From NCBI GenBank assembly GCA_001599295.1, contig BCGN01000009.1:558001-622000 (forward strand): a stretch of 64,000 bases of DNA. Direction: 5' to 3'. The position numbers and the translations under genes were made by a program. Origin of the DNA: Sporopachydermia quercuum (Eukaryota; Ascomycota; Sporopachydermiomycetes; Sporopachydermiales; Sporopachydermiaceae). Below the pieces are notes generated by a model. That model saw only the letters and a program-made list of their open reading frames with translations, was not told the DNA's origin and ran no database searches. Positions 1 to 10,725 of the stretch are shown in pieces; position 1 is the first letter of the stretch; each line of letters begins with the position of its first letter.

Positions 1-664
1 GAAACGCTAAACTCCCGGAACGTAACGGAAGCTTCCGCCTTCAGCATATGGCGTTTAATAATGATACCATACTAAAGTTTGATGTTGTATAGAATTCCAA
101 TCCGCTACGTAACTTTCCTCCACTGTTTTCTTATTCAATATCATTCTCACGATTATTCACATATTATGATCATTACCATCAGAATTATTATTCTCATTCT
201 CTTTGTCTTTGTCTTTCTCGTCACTATTCTATTCTATTCTAATCTAATTCAATTTTTGAATGCTACACAAGTATCACCATCACCGTCTCACTGACCTGAA
301 CGTGTCCTAAGATCTTAACCCTTTCTTGTTCATAGAACAATCCAATCCAATACGACCTCTAAGATAAATGACTTCTCATGCGCACGATCTAATGAATAAA
401 AGGACTAAAAAGATTAGCTGGACCATAATAAATTACATAGCTTAGGGTTGGAAATTGTTGAGTATACAAGACCAACAAGGATTCATCTGTGGACTTTATT
501 CTTGTAAGCAAAGTCTGATTATGTAGGTGACATCTAAATCGTTAAATCGTCTAGATCAACAAATGCTCTTGATTTACCATTTATTATCTTNATCTTTATC
601 TCCATCTTCATAATTAATCCATCTATAAATTTCATTCTTACCCATCTCATCACCATGTGCTTCC
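1..664. other. Intergenic region at the left edge
   Basis: AT-rich sequence downstream of LST8. The only open stretch, a 71-codon frame near 79-294, is a run of Ile, Leu and Phe from pyrimidine-rich DNA and resembles no protein I know. No tRNA, splice-site pair or mobile element was recognised. Confidence 0.6.
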
Positions 665-1582
665 TCAGACATCATTTAAAGCAACACACACAACGCTCTT
701 GGAATGGCCAGAATATTGCCGGACAATCTCGCTGTTATTCAAATCCCACAACCGTAGAAAATGATCAGACGACGCAGTGATTATATACGCAGAATCCGCA
801 CTGAACGCACAGTCCCACACCCAACGCTCGTGCGACTGCAGTGAGTTCTCTAAATTGAAGTCATTCTCCGTAGACCATATACGACATGTATGGTCAGCTG
901 AACAGGTAGCCAAATGGCGCACGTCACTCGATAACATGACTCTTGTAATGTATTTGGAATGGGCTCTCAGTCTGGTGGCAGGAAATAGAGATGTCGCATC
1001 CTTAGAATTAACCATTCTCCATATATAGCAGTTGCCTCTGTTGTTTCCAACGATTAGGATGCTGCCATCGCTGGCAACAGTCAGGGAATTAATAGGAACA
1101 TCGTCCTCCGGATCTGCTTTCACCGTGCAAACATTTTTGCTTAAATCCCATATTCTCACGTGTCCCGATTGGTCGCATGATATCAGCTCTCCTTGGTTTG
1201 GATGGATCACCACTTCGTTGACAGCACAGCCATGTTTATAGTTGCGCTGGGGTTTATTCGTTCGCACGTCCCAGACTTTCACCGTGCCGTCTTCTGACGA
1301 GCTCACCATCCACCTTCTGTCGGGTTCAAATGCTATAGATGTCACGTTGTCTGTATGGCCATCGAATTCAATTGTAGGGGTCGGCGAGGAGGACCGAATA
1401 TCATAAAAGCGGATTTTTGGGTTCCCGGCAGCGACAAGGTACTGTTTGTCGGAGGTGATTTCCAGTCTGTTTACTTGGGAGTCTTGATGCTGGATGTTTC
1501 TGGTGGAGACTCCCGATAGGGCGTCCCAGAATCTGATGGTTCTGTCGTAGGAGGCAGACGCCAGTATGACTGAGTTTGACAT
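665..1582 (-). CDS. LST8: TOR complex subunit Lst8 (WD40 protein)
   Basis: A 305-residue protein made almost entirely of WD40 repeats, the usual length for Lst8. Repeats end in RFWDAL, KVWDVR, RIWDLS, CYIWRM, RIWSTE and RLWDLN, which predicts a seven-bladed propeller. Motifs highly characteristic of Lst8 are present, including SQVNRLEIT, WMVSSSEDGT, HPNQGELISCDQ, HLATCSADHT and RWVWDCAFSADSAY. In the family, Lst8 binds the kinase domain of Tor in TORC1 and TORC2 and stabilises it at vacuolar and plasma membranes; in yeast it also affects amino-acid permease sorting. The ATG at 1582 gives the family N-terminus directly (MSNSVILASAS), and there is no intron. It shares a 1.8 kb upstream region with the divergent SIS1. 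Confidence 0.97.
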   Translation of the reverse strand: MSNSVILASASYDRTIRFWDALSGVSTRNIQHQDSQVNRLEITSDKQYLVAAGNPKIRFYDIRSSSPTPTIEFDGHTDNVTSIAFEPDRRWMVSSSEDGTVKVWDVRTNKPQRNYKHGCAVNEVVIHPNQGELISCDQSGHVRIWDLSKNVCTVKADPEDDVPINSLTVASDGSILIVGNNRGNCYIWRMVNSKDATSLFPATRLRAHSKYITRVMLSSDVRHLATCSADHTCRIWSTENDFNLENSLQSHERWVWDCAFSADSAYIITASSDHFLRLWDLNNSEIVRQYSGHSKSVVCVALNDV

Positions 1583-3390
1583 TTCAAGAGTAATGAGCCG
1601 CTGGTAATTCTGGTGATGGTGCTAGAGGTACTGGTGACTAGAGGTGTTGACGTTTGATAGCCGTAGCTTGCAGGGATCAAGTAAAACTGCGTTGATGTGT
1701 TGATGCTGTGTTGAGCAATGGGAATTGCTATGTGCAAGAGCGACAGATAGAAGTATCACAGCAAACAGTTGATTAGCAATAATAGTAATAGTGGAAATGA
1801 GATTCGTTTGTAAAGGCTGGATGGAATATAAGGTTTGAATAGTCTGCATTTAATATGTATGATACTGTATCAATATGCAAGCGATAGAAGAGTATTTCTA
1901 CATGTGATTTTGTTCAATTTCGATGTAACTATTTACATGAAGAAGAAATAAAGAGAGGGATTGTTGATATTACAATGTAATAATAGTAGACAATGTATAA
2001 ACGATGTTTTCTTGCACTGGGNGTTTGGCAGAAATATAATGCTTTTTTGCATATTATTCCATAAATTGTACAGGAAAGAAGTATGGTAATGGTAAAGCTA
2101 CATGAATGTGGGAATTCCTGTTATCATATGCAGCGAAAACCAGAGTCGTTGGGTTGCATATGTATGAATGCTTAAGAATCAAGTATTAAAGCAAAGAAAC
2201 TACTCAACCTAAGAATTTTAAAATCAGAAGCTCAAAATTATACAACTCGATTGAAATAAATAGTAAATATATACAACTAGTTCCAGTGGTTTATTAGGAG
2301 AATCATCGGCATTTAAATCAACTATAACCAGGAGTATTAAACATACGTATGATTATGCATCAAAATTAATAGCGCAAAATCATACATAGACAAATAGTCA
2401 TTCTCAACTCATCAAAACATCCTTTCAGGTATCGTCAATAGAACAGTTTCAACCTAAACGTATCATCCATATAAACAACATAGTAATAACCCACTGACAA
2501 ATAAAATCTCCTTTACTTTTCCCCCTTTCCTTTTCCTTCTTTTCCCTTCTTTTCACACGCTCATCTCATATTAATCCACTACCTCTTATTAGACAGTCTC
2601 AAGTACTCCCCCATAATACAAAAGTCTTGTGACACAATCCCTGGGGGCCATCACAAGACTATCCCACCTTCCGGCAAATTCAGGAACATTCTAGCAAAAC
2701 CTAACTGTAGCTTCATTGCATGCACGTCATCAAGCTTATACATAATTATTACATCAACTATTTGATCATGTACGCTCATAATACCTTCAGACTACAACCC
2801 CCAACTTACCCCGTAAGAAAAACAAAAATTGCTGCTAAAATAATCTCTCTGTTTTCGAGTTAATTTTCCTTTTTCGGCGCTTTTCTATCATGTTTCATCT
2901 CATTTTATGATGTACCCTAGCGTACACTAATCGCCCATCTCTTCCTGTACCTTTATGTACATTTTATGTGCGTTTCATGCACATTGCATGACCTTCTAAC
3001 CGGCAACTCATTCTCTCCTCATATAAGTAGTAAAGGCATTCCATTCAATACTTTTCTTTATCTTAATGTTCCTTTAAGGTGCATATATATGAATAAATGA
3101 ACATATCGTAGTGTTCTGGATATCATTTCAAGTGCTATAAAGTTAATTGATACATACCACAAGAACTAGAGATTATATTTCAACATACAGTTCATATCAC
3201 GCTGTATCATTGAATCAATTGTCTGAACAAGACATTCTATTTCGATTCATTACATTACATTGAACATATTCAATACGTGACATCGTGATAGAATCTTAAG
3301 AAATATCATATATATAAACATCACAGCATTTACATTTAAAACCATTCATACATCCAATTTTCCCATTCTAATACACACAATAAAGTCAAG
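1583..3390. other. LST8/SIS1 divergent intergenic region
   Basis: A 1.8 kb region between divergent genes. Frames near 1471-1849 on the minus strand overlap the LST8 start and look non-coding. It holds a perfect heat-shock element at 2679-2691 and a TATA-like TATATATAAA near 3309, about 80 bp before the SIS1 ATG. I see no further gene. Confidence 0.6.
2679..2691 (+). promoter_or_regulatory. Heat-shock element upstream of SIS1
   Basis: TTCAGGAACATTC matches the three-unit consensus TTCnnGAAnnTTC exactly. A further TTC at 2669 is in the same 5-bp phase, with the intervening unit degenerate. SIS1 is an Hsf1 target in S. cerevisiae, so the element is plausible, but it lies about 700 bp from the ATG. 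A long 5' leader or a distal element must be assumed. Confidence 0.55.
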
Positions 3391-4479
3391 ATGGTGAAAG
3401 AAAGAAAACTATACGACCTACTGGGGGTAGCTACCAGCGCCTCCGATGACGAAATCAAAAAAGCATACAGAAAAATGGCTTTGAAATATCATCCTGATAA
3501 GCCAGGTGGAGATGCCGAAAAGTTCAAGGAGATCTCAGAGGCTTTTGATATTCTTTCTGATAAAAACAAACGAGAAATCTATGATTCATATGGTTTGGAA
3601 GCAGCCAGACATGGGGGACCAATGTTTGACGGCTCTGCTCCTAGTGGTGCTGGTGCTGGTGGAGGCCCAGGAGGGTTTCCAGCAGGTGGGTTTCCCGGTG
3701 GAGGATTTTCTGGGTACCCAGGCGGCGGTGCGAAAACCTCATTCAGTTTCGGTGGACCTGGTGGGGGAGGAACATACTTCAGCTCTGGTGGTGGTGGCCC
3801 TGATGTGGATAACATATTCAGTCAAATGTTTGGTGATGGCGGTGGATTTGGTGGCTTTGGTGGCATGCCAGGCGGTATGGGAGGAGGTTCTAGACAAAGA
3901 TCAACTCCTGCCGGTTTCCCTGACATGGAGTCTGGAAGCTCTAAACCAGTGGGCCATGATAAAGTAGATGTTGGCCGATTACCTCTATCTTTAGAAGATC
4001 TATACAATGGTGGAACCAAAAAGATGCAAATCACAAGAAAAGGTCTCAACGGTCAAGAAAAGGTAATTGTGTCTATTCCTATTACTCCTGGCTGGAAAGC
4101 AGGTACTAAGATCACATTTGATAACTATGGTGATATGTTGTCGGACGGTTCAAGACGGAAGTTCCAATTTATTGTTGAAGAGAAACCTCATAGCACTTTC
4201 ACAAGAGAAGGCAATGATCTTCGGGCGAAATTGAACTTGACATTCAAGGAATCTTTACTAGGGTTCCAGAAGACTGTTAGAACGTTGGATGGTAAAGATC
4301 TTAGAGTCAGTTCGACGTTGCCAGTACAATCTGGTGAGACAGTGAAGTATCCAGAACTAGGTATGCCAATTACTAAGGAGAAAGGAAAGAAGAAGGGCGA
4401 TTTGATAGTTGAGTATAAAGTGACGAAACCAGGTCGTTTGACGCCTCAACAAAGAACTGCTATTGAACAGAATTTCTGA
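3391..4479 (+). CDS. SIS1: Class B J-domain co-chaperone Sis1
   Basis: A 362-residue Hsp40, close to the 352 of S. cerevisiae Sis1. An N-terminal J domain (residues 1-70) carries the HPD motif at 34-36 that stimulates Hsp70 ATPase. A Gly/Phe-rich linker follows (about 75-175, with many GGFGG and GGPGG units), then two beta-rich substrate-binding domains and a C-terminal dimerisation segment. There is no zinc finger, so it is class B. The protein works with cytosolic and nuclear Hsp70 (Ssa) in folding, translation initiation and protein quality control, and is essential in yeast. Codon 11, the second Leu of YDLLGV, is CTG, which supports CUG = Leu. The ATG gives the exact family start (MVKE.KLYD). 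A perfect heat-shock element lies upstream. Confidence 0.96.
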   Translation: MVKERKLYDLLGVATSASDDEIKKAYRKMALKYHPDKPGGDAEKFKEISEAFDILSDKNKREIYDSYGLEAARHGGPMFDGSAPSGAGAGGGPGGFPAGGFPGGGFSGYPGGGAKTSFSFGGPGGGGTYFSSGGGGPDVDNIFSQMFGDGGGFGGFGGMPGGMGGGSRQRSTPAGFPDMESGSSKPVGHDKVDVGRLPLSLEDLYNGGTKKMQITRKGLNGQEKVIVSIPITPGWKAGTKITFDNYGDMLSDGSRRKFQFIVEEKPHSTFTREGNDLRAKLNLTFKESLLGFQKTVRTLDGKDLRVSSTLPVQSGETVKYPELGMPITKEKGKKKGDLIVEYKVTKPGRLTPQQRTAIEQNF

Positions 4480-6093
4480 GAACGGTTCAATAGATGAGAA
4501 GATAGATGAGAGAGAGAAGATAAAGTGAAACTAAGGAGCTTATGATGATAGGATAAGAATATGATTATTTTACTGGTATTGTAATAATGCCAGCAGATAA
4601 GGAGTATTGTTCCTTGTTTCTTATTCTGTTTCTGTGTCAATATAACGACAGATAAATTACTATGAATAGGAAACTGTTATTATTTTGTACTGTTTCCTTT
4701 TTATTGAGTTAGCAGTTCCATAAGCTTCATAGTTTGATCTAATGTGTATATAACAATAATACAGACGCTAATAATAAGCATTAACTAATAATAGTAGCAA
4801 TACAATAACAACTAATGCAAGTAAGCAAAACAACTCTACTAATAACTATATTAACAATATTAAATTTCAACTGTTGATTTTGGAACATAAGAGATAAGGT
4901 AGAAGATGAGGAGAGAAGGATAAGCGTTTATAGTATTCATTATAAAATCCTAGAAAACAATAAGCATGCATATTGATATGTATGTTACTACGTATTTATA
5001 AGAAGAGTTGATATTATAAAAACAACGAATAGTAACAATAACAACAATATAACATCATACACAACAAATAGAAGTTAATTAGTGTATCATATAGTGTNAT
5101 TATGATTGTTATGACCATTTGGGTGGGCATATTTACTGATATGAAGATATATCATTATGTGGATAATTATTAAAACAATATCAGTTATACGCTTATTACC
5201 AGTAATCAATAAATCAATAAATCATACGATTATTATAATAGAACTATTGACATAAGTAATGTACCACCAGTGTTCCAATTGTAAAATTCCAGCTAATATC
5301 TCCATAACCAATGTAAATCAATAAAACAATATCATATTACTGTTTATTATGAACCATTGATGCTATGGATTTGTTTGAAGAAATGATGAAGAGATGATGA
5401 AGAAATGATGAAATGGTGAGGAAATGTGTCGATGAACTTGTACTTGTACTTTTTTCATGATTTGTGGTGATATGGTAACGAATTAGTTTATGTACATTTT
5501 CATAGTAACATTTGTAAAATCTGCTGCCATAACTTGATTCTTTTAGATCTCCTGGATATTCCTTTGGTGAAACCCATTGGGATTTGGTGTGTTTATTTTG
5601 GCTTACGGTTTTTAGTCTTTGATTATTGGGTATTATAAACGGCTTGAATTTCAGGTTATTGATTGTATTGTACTTGCTTAGCTTCATATCTTCCTAAACG
5701 ATCTTCCTCACTTCTATTCTGTTAATCATAACGAGCAATCAGCAGGAATCAACAGGAATATTAATGTATCTACATATTCTGGAACATTTACAGTAATTCT
5801 TCCCTAAACACAAATTCAGCTCATTTCTCATCTTCTACACTCAAATCTATCTACAGACTGGCGAACGCATCATCCATTCGATCGAATAGCCTCAGTCTCA
5901 ATTGTATACCAAAACTACAATAACCCAACTAATCCCGACTTATCAATTAATACTAACACTATTAATTACAAAATATATACATCATACTATACGATATGGT
6001 ATATTCTAAGGAAATACATTCAAATCTCCTCTTTATGCTCTATTTTCTAAGCAACAACTATCAAATCCATCACCATCACCAAAACCTGTTAAT
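4480..6093. other. SIS1/CBF5 convergent intergenic region
   Basis: AT-rich region between the 3' ends of SIS1 and CBF5, with low-complexity AATA/ACAAT tracts around 4740-5070. It contains one minus-strand ORF of 116 codons (5337-5687, listed separately). No RNA gene was recognised. Confidence 0.55.
5337..5687 (-). CDS. Hypothetical 116-residue ORF
   Basis: ATG-initiated frame of 116 codons. The first 75 residues are basic and mixed in composition, with a QWVSPKEYPGDLKESSYGS stretch that looks protein-like. The last 40 are Ser/Thr/His-rich low complexity from simple DNA. I recognise no domain, signal peptide or clear membrane segment, and no splice signals extend it. It could be a small species-specific gene or a chance frame; conservation in a relative would decide. 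Confidence 0.25.
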   Translation of the reverse strand: MKLSKYNTINNLKFKPFIIPNNQRLKTVSQNKHTKSQWVSPKEYPGDLKESSYGSRFYKCYYENVHKLIRYHITTNHEKSTSTSSSTHFLTISSFLHHLFIISSNKSIASMVHNKQ

Positions 6094-7533
6094 TTATTTC
6101 TTCTTCTTCTTTTTCTTTTCTCCATCGTCATCGTCATCAGCTTTTCTCTTCTTTTCCTTCTTTTCTTTCTTTTCCTTCTTCTCTTTCTTCTCTTTCTTGT
6201 CCTTCTTGTCCTTCTTTTCCTTCTTAGATGGAGTTTCTGGTTCAGCACTTGCTTTAGAAGGAGAAGAATCAACAGACTTCATTTCAACTTCTTGAATCAA
6301 AGGAGAACCAGTAGCGGCAGGAGCAGGAGTAGAAGGAGCAGCACCATTATCATTCTCAACAGGTCCAGTATAGTCCTTATAGTAGTTCTTCCAGAAATCA
6401 GGGGTATTATCATTGATTCTGCCATGAGTATCTAATTTACCATTTGCTTTCAATTGCTTCTTCTTCTGAGCAACAGGTCCCAAACCCCATCTTCTAGGAT
6501 AAGTGTCTCTCTCCATAATACATCTCTTGACCTTAGCAACAACTCCATGGTCGCAACTAGCTAAATCAACAGTAGACATTTGAGCAATAGCAAGAGCAAT
6601 AGCCTCACCTTTAGTAGTGATCAGAACAACTTCATCATATAATTCAATGCCTTCTTCATATCTTAATAAACCAGGAATCATTAATTTAGCACCATAGCAT
6701 ACTGAATTCACAGCAGAGTCTTTCACGACAATTCTCTTATAACCCAACAGCAAAGTTTCCAAAGGTTTGATCACTCTTCTCAAATATGACTCATCTCTGG
6801 TGTTATCATATACCCACTGGGCATCTAAGACATCATGCAGAGTAACCATATCATCGTTTTCTGATAGAGCTCCAGATCTCACACGCCTCAGTTCTTGCAT
6901 ATGCCCTCCAACACCTAATAACATACCTAAATGAACACATAATGTTCTCATATAGGTACCGGCTTCACAGCTGGCCCAGAACACGCCTAAGCCTCGGTCG
7001 TTATCAAATTCAATCAGTTTGGATTCATAGATAGTTCTAATACGTAACTGTCTCTTGACAGCAGAAATCAAAGGAGGTCTCTGGAACAGAGCTCCAGTTA
7101 GGTTTTCTAGTCCTCTTGCTAATTCTTTTTCATCTTTTAAAGCATCATGCAATCTAACAATGCAAACGTATTCCTTACCGGCACCTTGCTGGGATTTGAC
7201 TAATCTAGTAGCACGGTCGATACAGACAATAAGACAACCGGTGACTTTAGGATCTAAAGTACCTGAATGGCCGGTTTTCTCAACTCTAAGAATTCTCTTA
7301 ATCCAAGCCACAACTTCGTGCGACGAAGGATTTGATGGTTTGTCCAAATTGATAACTCCTGATGCTATGTATTGCTTCAAGTCTCTTTTCAATGGTGAAC
7401 TACCGGTAGGGATAGGTGTGTAATGACCTGATCTTACCAGTAGTTTATCATAGTTTTTAAGTAATAAAGGCCAATCAGAAGTATCGTTGGAAGGTCCAAC
7501 GTTTTCCGGCTTGATGAATTGTTCTTCTCCCAT
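6094..7533 (-). CDS. CBF5: H/ACA snoRNP pseudouridine synthase Cbf5 (dyskerin)
   Basis: A 479-residue protein nearly collinear with yeast Cbf5. It contains the dyskerin-like N-terminal domain, the TruB catalytic domain with the [12 protein letters not shown] motif (catalytic Asp near residue 94), a PUA RNA-binding domain (about 270-350) and a C-terminal KKE/KKD repeat tail (about 425-479) typical of nucleolar Cbf5. In complex with Nop10, Nhp2, Gar1 and H/ACA guide RNAs it isomerises uridines in rRNA and snRNA. The open frame continues to 7608, but the Met at 7533 ([13 protein letters not shown]) matches the family start and the upstream 25 codons do not. The tail is coded by purine-rich repeats that give simple sequence at 6100-6220. 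A PAC-like GATGAGCT sits about 195 bp upstream. Confidence 0.98.
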   Translation of the reverse strand: MGEEQFIKPENVGPSNDTSDWPLLLKNYDKLLVRSGHYTPIPTGSSPLKRDLKQYIASGVINLDKPSNPSSHEVVAWIKRILRVEKTGHSGTLDPKVTGCLIVCIDRATRLVKSQQGAGKEYVCIVRLHDALKDEKELARGLENLTGALFQRPPLISAVKRQLRIRTIYESKLIEFDNDRGLGVFWASCEAGTYMRTLCVHLGMLLGVGGHMQELRRVRSGALSENDDMVTLHDVLDAQWVYDNTRDESYLRRVIKPLETLLLGYKRIVVKDSAVNSVCYGAKLMIPGLLRYEEGIELYDEVVLITTKGEAIALAIAQMSTVDLASCDHGVVAKVKRCIMERDTYPRRWGLGPVAQKKKQLKANGKLDTHGRINDNTPDFWKNYYKDYTGPVENDNGAAPSTPAPAATGSPLIQEVEMKSVDSSPSKASAEPETPSKKEKKDKKDKKEKKEKKEKKEKKEKKRKADDDDDGEKKKKKKK

Positions 7534-7727
7534 TGTTTTGCTTGTCGTCCTGTTGGTTATGATGGCTTTTCTTTTTGATTCTATGCAAATGCTCTCACCG
7601 CTATTCAATGTGAGATTCTACTAGATATTTCCTCTATGCTTTACACTTGGTTTCCTTTTATCAGCAAAAGCAAAGTCCTGCAATTTATTTCTAGCAAAAC
7701 TAACCGTTATATACAATCTCTTGTGCT

Positions 7728-7735
7728 GATGAGCT
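7728..7735. promoter_or_regulatory. PAC-like motif upstream of CBF5
   Basis: GATGAGCT, embedded in GCTGATGAGCTTC, is close to the PAC element (GCGATGAGCT) found before yeast ribosome-biogenesis genes and bound by Dot6/Tod6. It lies about 195 bp from the CBF5 ATG. The match is imperfect at the 5' GCG. Confidence 0.3.
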
Positions 7736-7942
7736 TCGGCTGATAAACTTACACCTTGTCTGTGCTTGTAAGCTATCCTATCCTTTCTTTTCTTCTATAG
7801 ATGCCTTATAACAAACACCTGAACAATTGGAAATAATCTCAGAAAGCAGATAAAACCACAGCTATCAACAACTCAATTTAACACTTGAAAACGGTTGTAC
7901 TAAACGCTAGCAAATTTTGTATTGGATTGCTAATGATTGTTT

Positions 7943-8194
7943 ATAGTAGCTGATAACAAACAGGTACAGATGGTTTTCCTGCTGCTAAGAAAGAAATTTT
8001 CATTATGGGAACCACTTAATTTTTCACTTGGAATAAATTTTTTAGCTGAAGAGGGAATTGTTAGTGCTGAATGTTACGCTGGAGGGATATGTAAGCATGT
8101 ACTAGAGAACACTGGGTCTCACTACAACTTTTTGGGTAGGTGTTCTGGAGATGATNCAGATATGAGAGCTATACGAGGTGAACGAGAAAGATGA
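7943..8194 (+). CDS. Unidentified open stretch, possibly a terminal exon
   Basis: A plus-strand frame reading VFLLLRKKFSLWEPL, then NFLAEEGIVSAECYAGG, then ICKHVLENTGSHYNFLG. It looks like a globular protein rather than random sequence, but has no convincing ATG context. It is preceded by TGCTAAT and TTTATAG, a branch-point and acceptor pair like those of verified introns here, so it could be the last exon of a spliced gene whose 5' exons I could not find. A GTAAGC at 8091 and a GTAGGT at 8136 are possible further donors. The frame contains one ambiguous base. I do not recognise the family. Boundaries are approximate. Confidence 0.25.
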   Translation: MVADNKQVQMVFLLLRKKFSLWEPLNFSLGINFLAEEGIVSAECYAGGICKHVLENTGSHYNFLGRCSGDDXDMRAIRGERER

Positions 8195-8679
8195 GATGAA
8201 GGAATTGGAAATAACGAATGGAGACGAAGGAATTGGATGATTTCCAAGCCATTTACTCCGAATATTAATGGATTTTTAGAAGGTAGAAAGTAAGCTGCAG
8301 AAGGTTGAATGTCGCAAGCGTTAGAAATACTGAGAAGTTGGGATATGTGTGATTTTAAGGGAAAGTAGTGCAAAGGATGAATAGTATAGCATGGGAGTAT
8401 GTGTCAATCATTGAGAATGCTAATGTAGCTTGAAATATGTGATTTGTATGACATAATTATATATCACCCTGTATAGATGTATTTGTATAAATATACCGGA
8501 TAGTATATGTAATGGTATATTNATCTGTCTGTCATATTGCTGGGAACATCCTCTATTATACCAATTGCCATACATACGTGCTATACAGAACATGTATGCT
8601 TGCTACTGTCAAAATTCCATATCCACACGCTCATACGCTCCTCTCTTATACTTATTCCATATCCATCAACCAGCATAGT

Positions 8680-10725
8680 TTATTGCTGAAGGCCACTCAA
8701 GTTAGCAATCTTTATACTGAGAGCTCTTTTCATGAACTGTTCTCTTGCAAGCATGCGTGTATGCTAATAAAGAGTGAATCTATGTTAGTATCAATAAATA
8801 GCAAGGCAAATAGCAAATAACAATAACAAATTACTTCGTCCTGCATCTATGCTTACCTTCATAAACTGACTGAGAGAAATCTTTCCACTATCCAAACCTT
8901 TACTAAGGTAGTAAATAGTATCCCCAATAGCATGATCTTCTGCTACCACGTCGTGTAATCTGATTGTTAACACTGTTAGTATTTGTTTGAGTTCAAAAAG
9001 CAGAAAATCCTTATGCTTCCACATTCCATCTATCAACAAAACACGAGACATCATAACTTACTGGTTATATACAACTGTCTCAGCACAGAGAATATCATCT
9101 ACAGATGGCTCTTCTCTACTATTAGCATCAGTTATCACTTTCCTAGCATTACTGATCCTTTCTTCTAATATGCCCATATTACATTCAATTACCTCCATCA
9201 GCTTTTCCCCGTTGTCTTCTTCAATCTTCGCGGTACTTTCTAGTTGAGCCACTGACGATTTCAACGTCTTTATCCGATTCTCAGTGCTATGAATCTCTGG
9301 CTCAATCTCTGTAGAAAGTAAATTAATTAATCCTGACTCGATTTCCACTATTATGTTGTTTCTTTTCTCTTCATTCTCTAACTGGGATTTGATCTGTCCA
9401 GTTCCCATGTCCATGATATCTGGTGCTTCAGGCTTTGGTGGCTGGTGTTTCAAGCTTGGTTGCATAGACGGAAGCGTAGAACTGATATTGTTGATNCTGG
9501 TGCTACCACCAGGATAGTTATAGTTGGTGGAGATGCCATGCGCCTGGTCTACTATAGGCACAGCGGGGGATCTCAATGGGCTCCGTATAGGGCTTCTAAC
9601 AGGGCTTCTCATGCCGGGAAGTTGCGGCTGAGGTTTGAAATAAGCAGGCTTGGAACTATCACCCCCTGTAGGACTACTGATTTGAGCCGATATTGTTGAT
9701 ATAGGACTTGCGTTAGGACCAAGGTTTACGGGAGATTGGGCTCTATTGGGTTTTGGAGGTAACGGTGGTACTTTTGGTGCCTCGGCAAAGGTCTGAAAGC
9801 CTGGTTTAGAAATGGCCTGAGAATACTGTTGTGGTTGTTGTTGTTGTTGCTGTTGCTGTTGATTGGAGCTCTGACTATTATAGGATTCTAAGGGTGGTCT
9901 ATTAGGTTGCTGATACAGCTGAACATTATGGAACTGTGAATAACTAGGCGATGCTGTAAATGCCGATTTGCTGATTAAAGGAGGCTCCTGCGAGAAAGCA
10001 ATTGTCAATTGCTTGATAAGCTCTGTTATTGAGGATTGCTGCTGGATTCGTTAGTATGAATTATTGCTATCATTGCTTTTACCGCCTTTATGCCTTTATG
10101 TTCCTCTCTATCATCAGCCATAAACTTGACCCAACGCTTGCATGTATACTTACAGGGTTATCTCTCCAGAAGGAAATAAAAGGATGAAATATTTTGCTGT
10201 TGGTATCGACATAATTTCCCGGCAAAACAAGCAGCGAGTTATCGGGTGTAATGTATCCAAAAGGTGCTAATTGAGGGTACTCCTTGGGTATCCATATCTC
10301 AACAGGTACTCTTGGGATTGATCCTTCTTGCACAGGAATCGTTCCATAAATGCATAGTAAAAGCTGAGAGTAACCAGTTTCCGAGGCTAGACTATGTTAG
10401 TAAAATAAAGGATTTTGATAACCAGCAAGAATAAAAAAGCAATAAACTGTTGAAATTATATCAATCGCTAGAACAGAGATACATAGGCATAGATACTTAC
10501 TGTAAACACGAGTTCTAGGACGTAAAGTAGGAAACGTCTGCAGACAATGAGCAACATGTTGATATGTTGTTTGGACGTCTTTATACTCCTAAATTTTTGG
10601 TGATGTTAGCAATTCATGCAGTAGGAATTCAATTGACAACGATGATGTATCGCCTAACGGATACTTACAGGTGTCAGTACTTTGTAGAGCCAGTCAAGAA
10701 GCTCGGGGGGTAAATTAGGAGCCAT
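8680..10725 (-). CDS. STP22: ESCRT-I subunit Vps23/Stp22 (TSG101), six exons
   Basis: Spliced by hand, from the 5' end: 10725-10669, 10588-10501, 10386-10154, 10041-9062, 8959-8857, 8763-8680; 514 residues. The joins preserve frame and yield the family sequence: an N-terminal UEV domain (about 1-145; TTYQHV, LRPRTRVYT, IWIPKEYP, GNYVD), a Pro/Gln-rich linker with a poly-Gln run and PPLPPKP, a coiled coil (about 315-425) and a C-terminal steadiness box (VVAEDHAIGDTIYYL, then LAREQFMKRAL). Donors are GTAAGT four times and GTAAGC once; branch points are GCTAAC or TACTAAC 8-25 nt before the acceptors. In the family it binds ubiquitinated cargo and Vps27 at endosomes for multivesicular-body sorting. 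Five introns are many for a budding-yeast gene. The exon-4 acceptor is a CAGCAG tandem, so one Gln is optional. Confidence 0.94.
9834..9862. repeat. CAA/CAG trinucleotide repeat in STP22
   Basis: Coding-strand CAA/CAG repeat giving nine consecutive Gln in the linker between the UEV domain and the coiled coil. Mixed codons suggest it is fairly stable, but length variation between isolates is likely. Confidence 0.8.

Larger units (their letters stand above)
7534..8679. other. Region between CBF5 and STP22
   Basis: Holds the CBF5 upstream region, with a PAC-like motif at 7728-7735, and one unexplained plus-strand open stretch at 7937-8194 (listed separately). A GTAAGC at 7772 could be a donor for an intron ending near 7946, but I could not assemble a convincing gene. 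Confidence 0.45.

Noticed and set aside
3579-4049. Pro-rich minus-strand frames within SIS1
   Set aside because: They are antisense shadows of the Gly/Phe-rich linker of SIS1.
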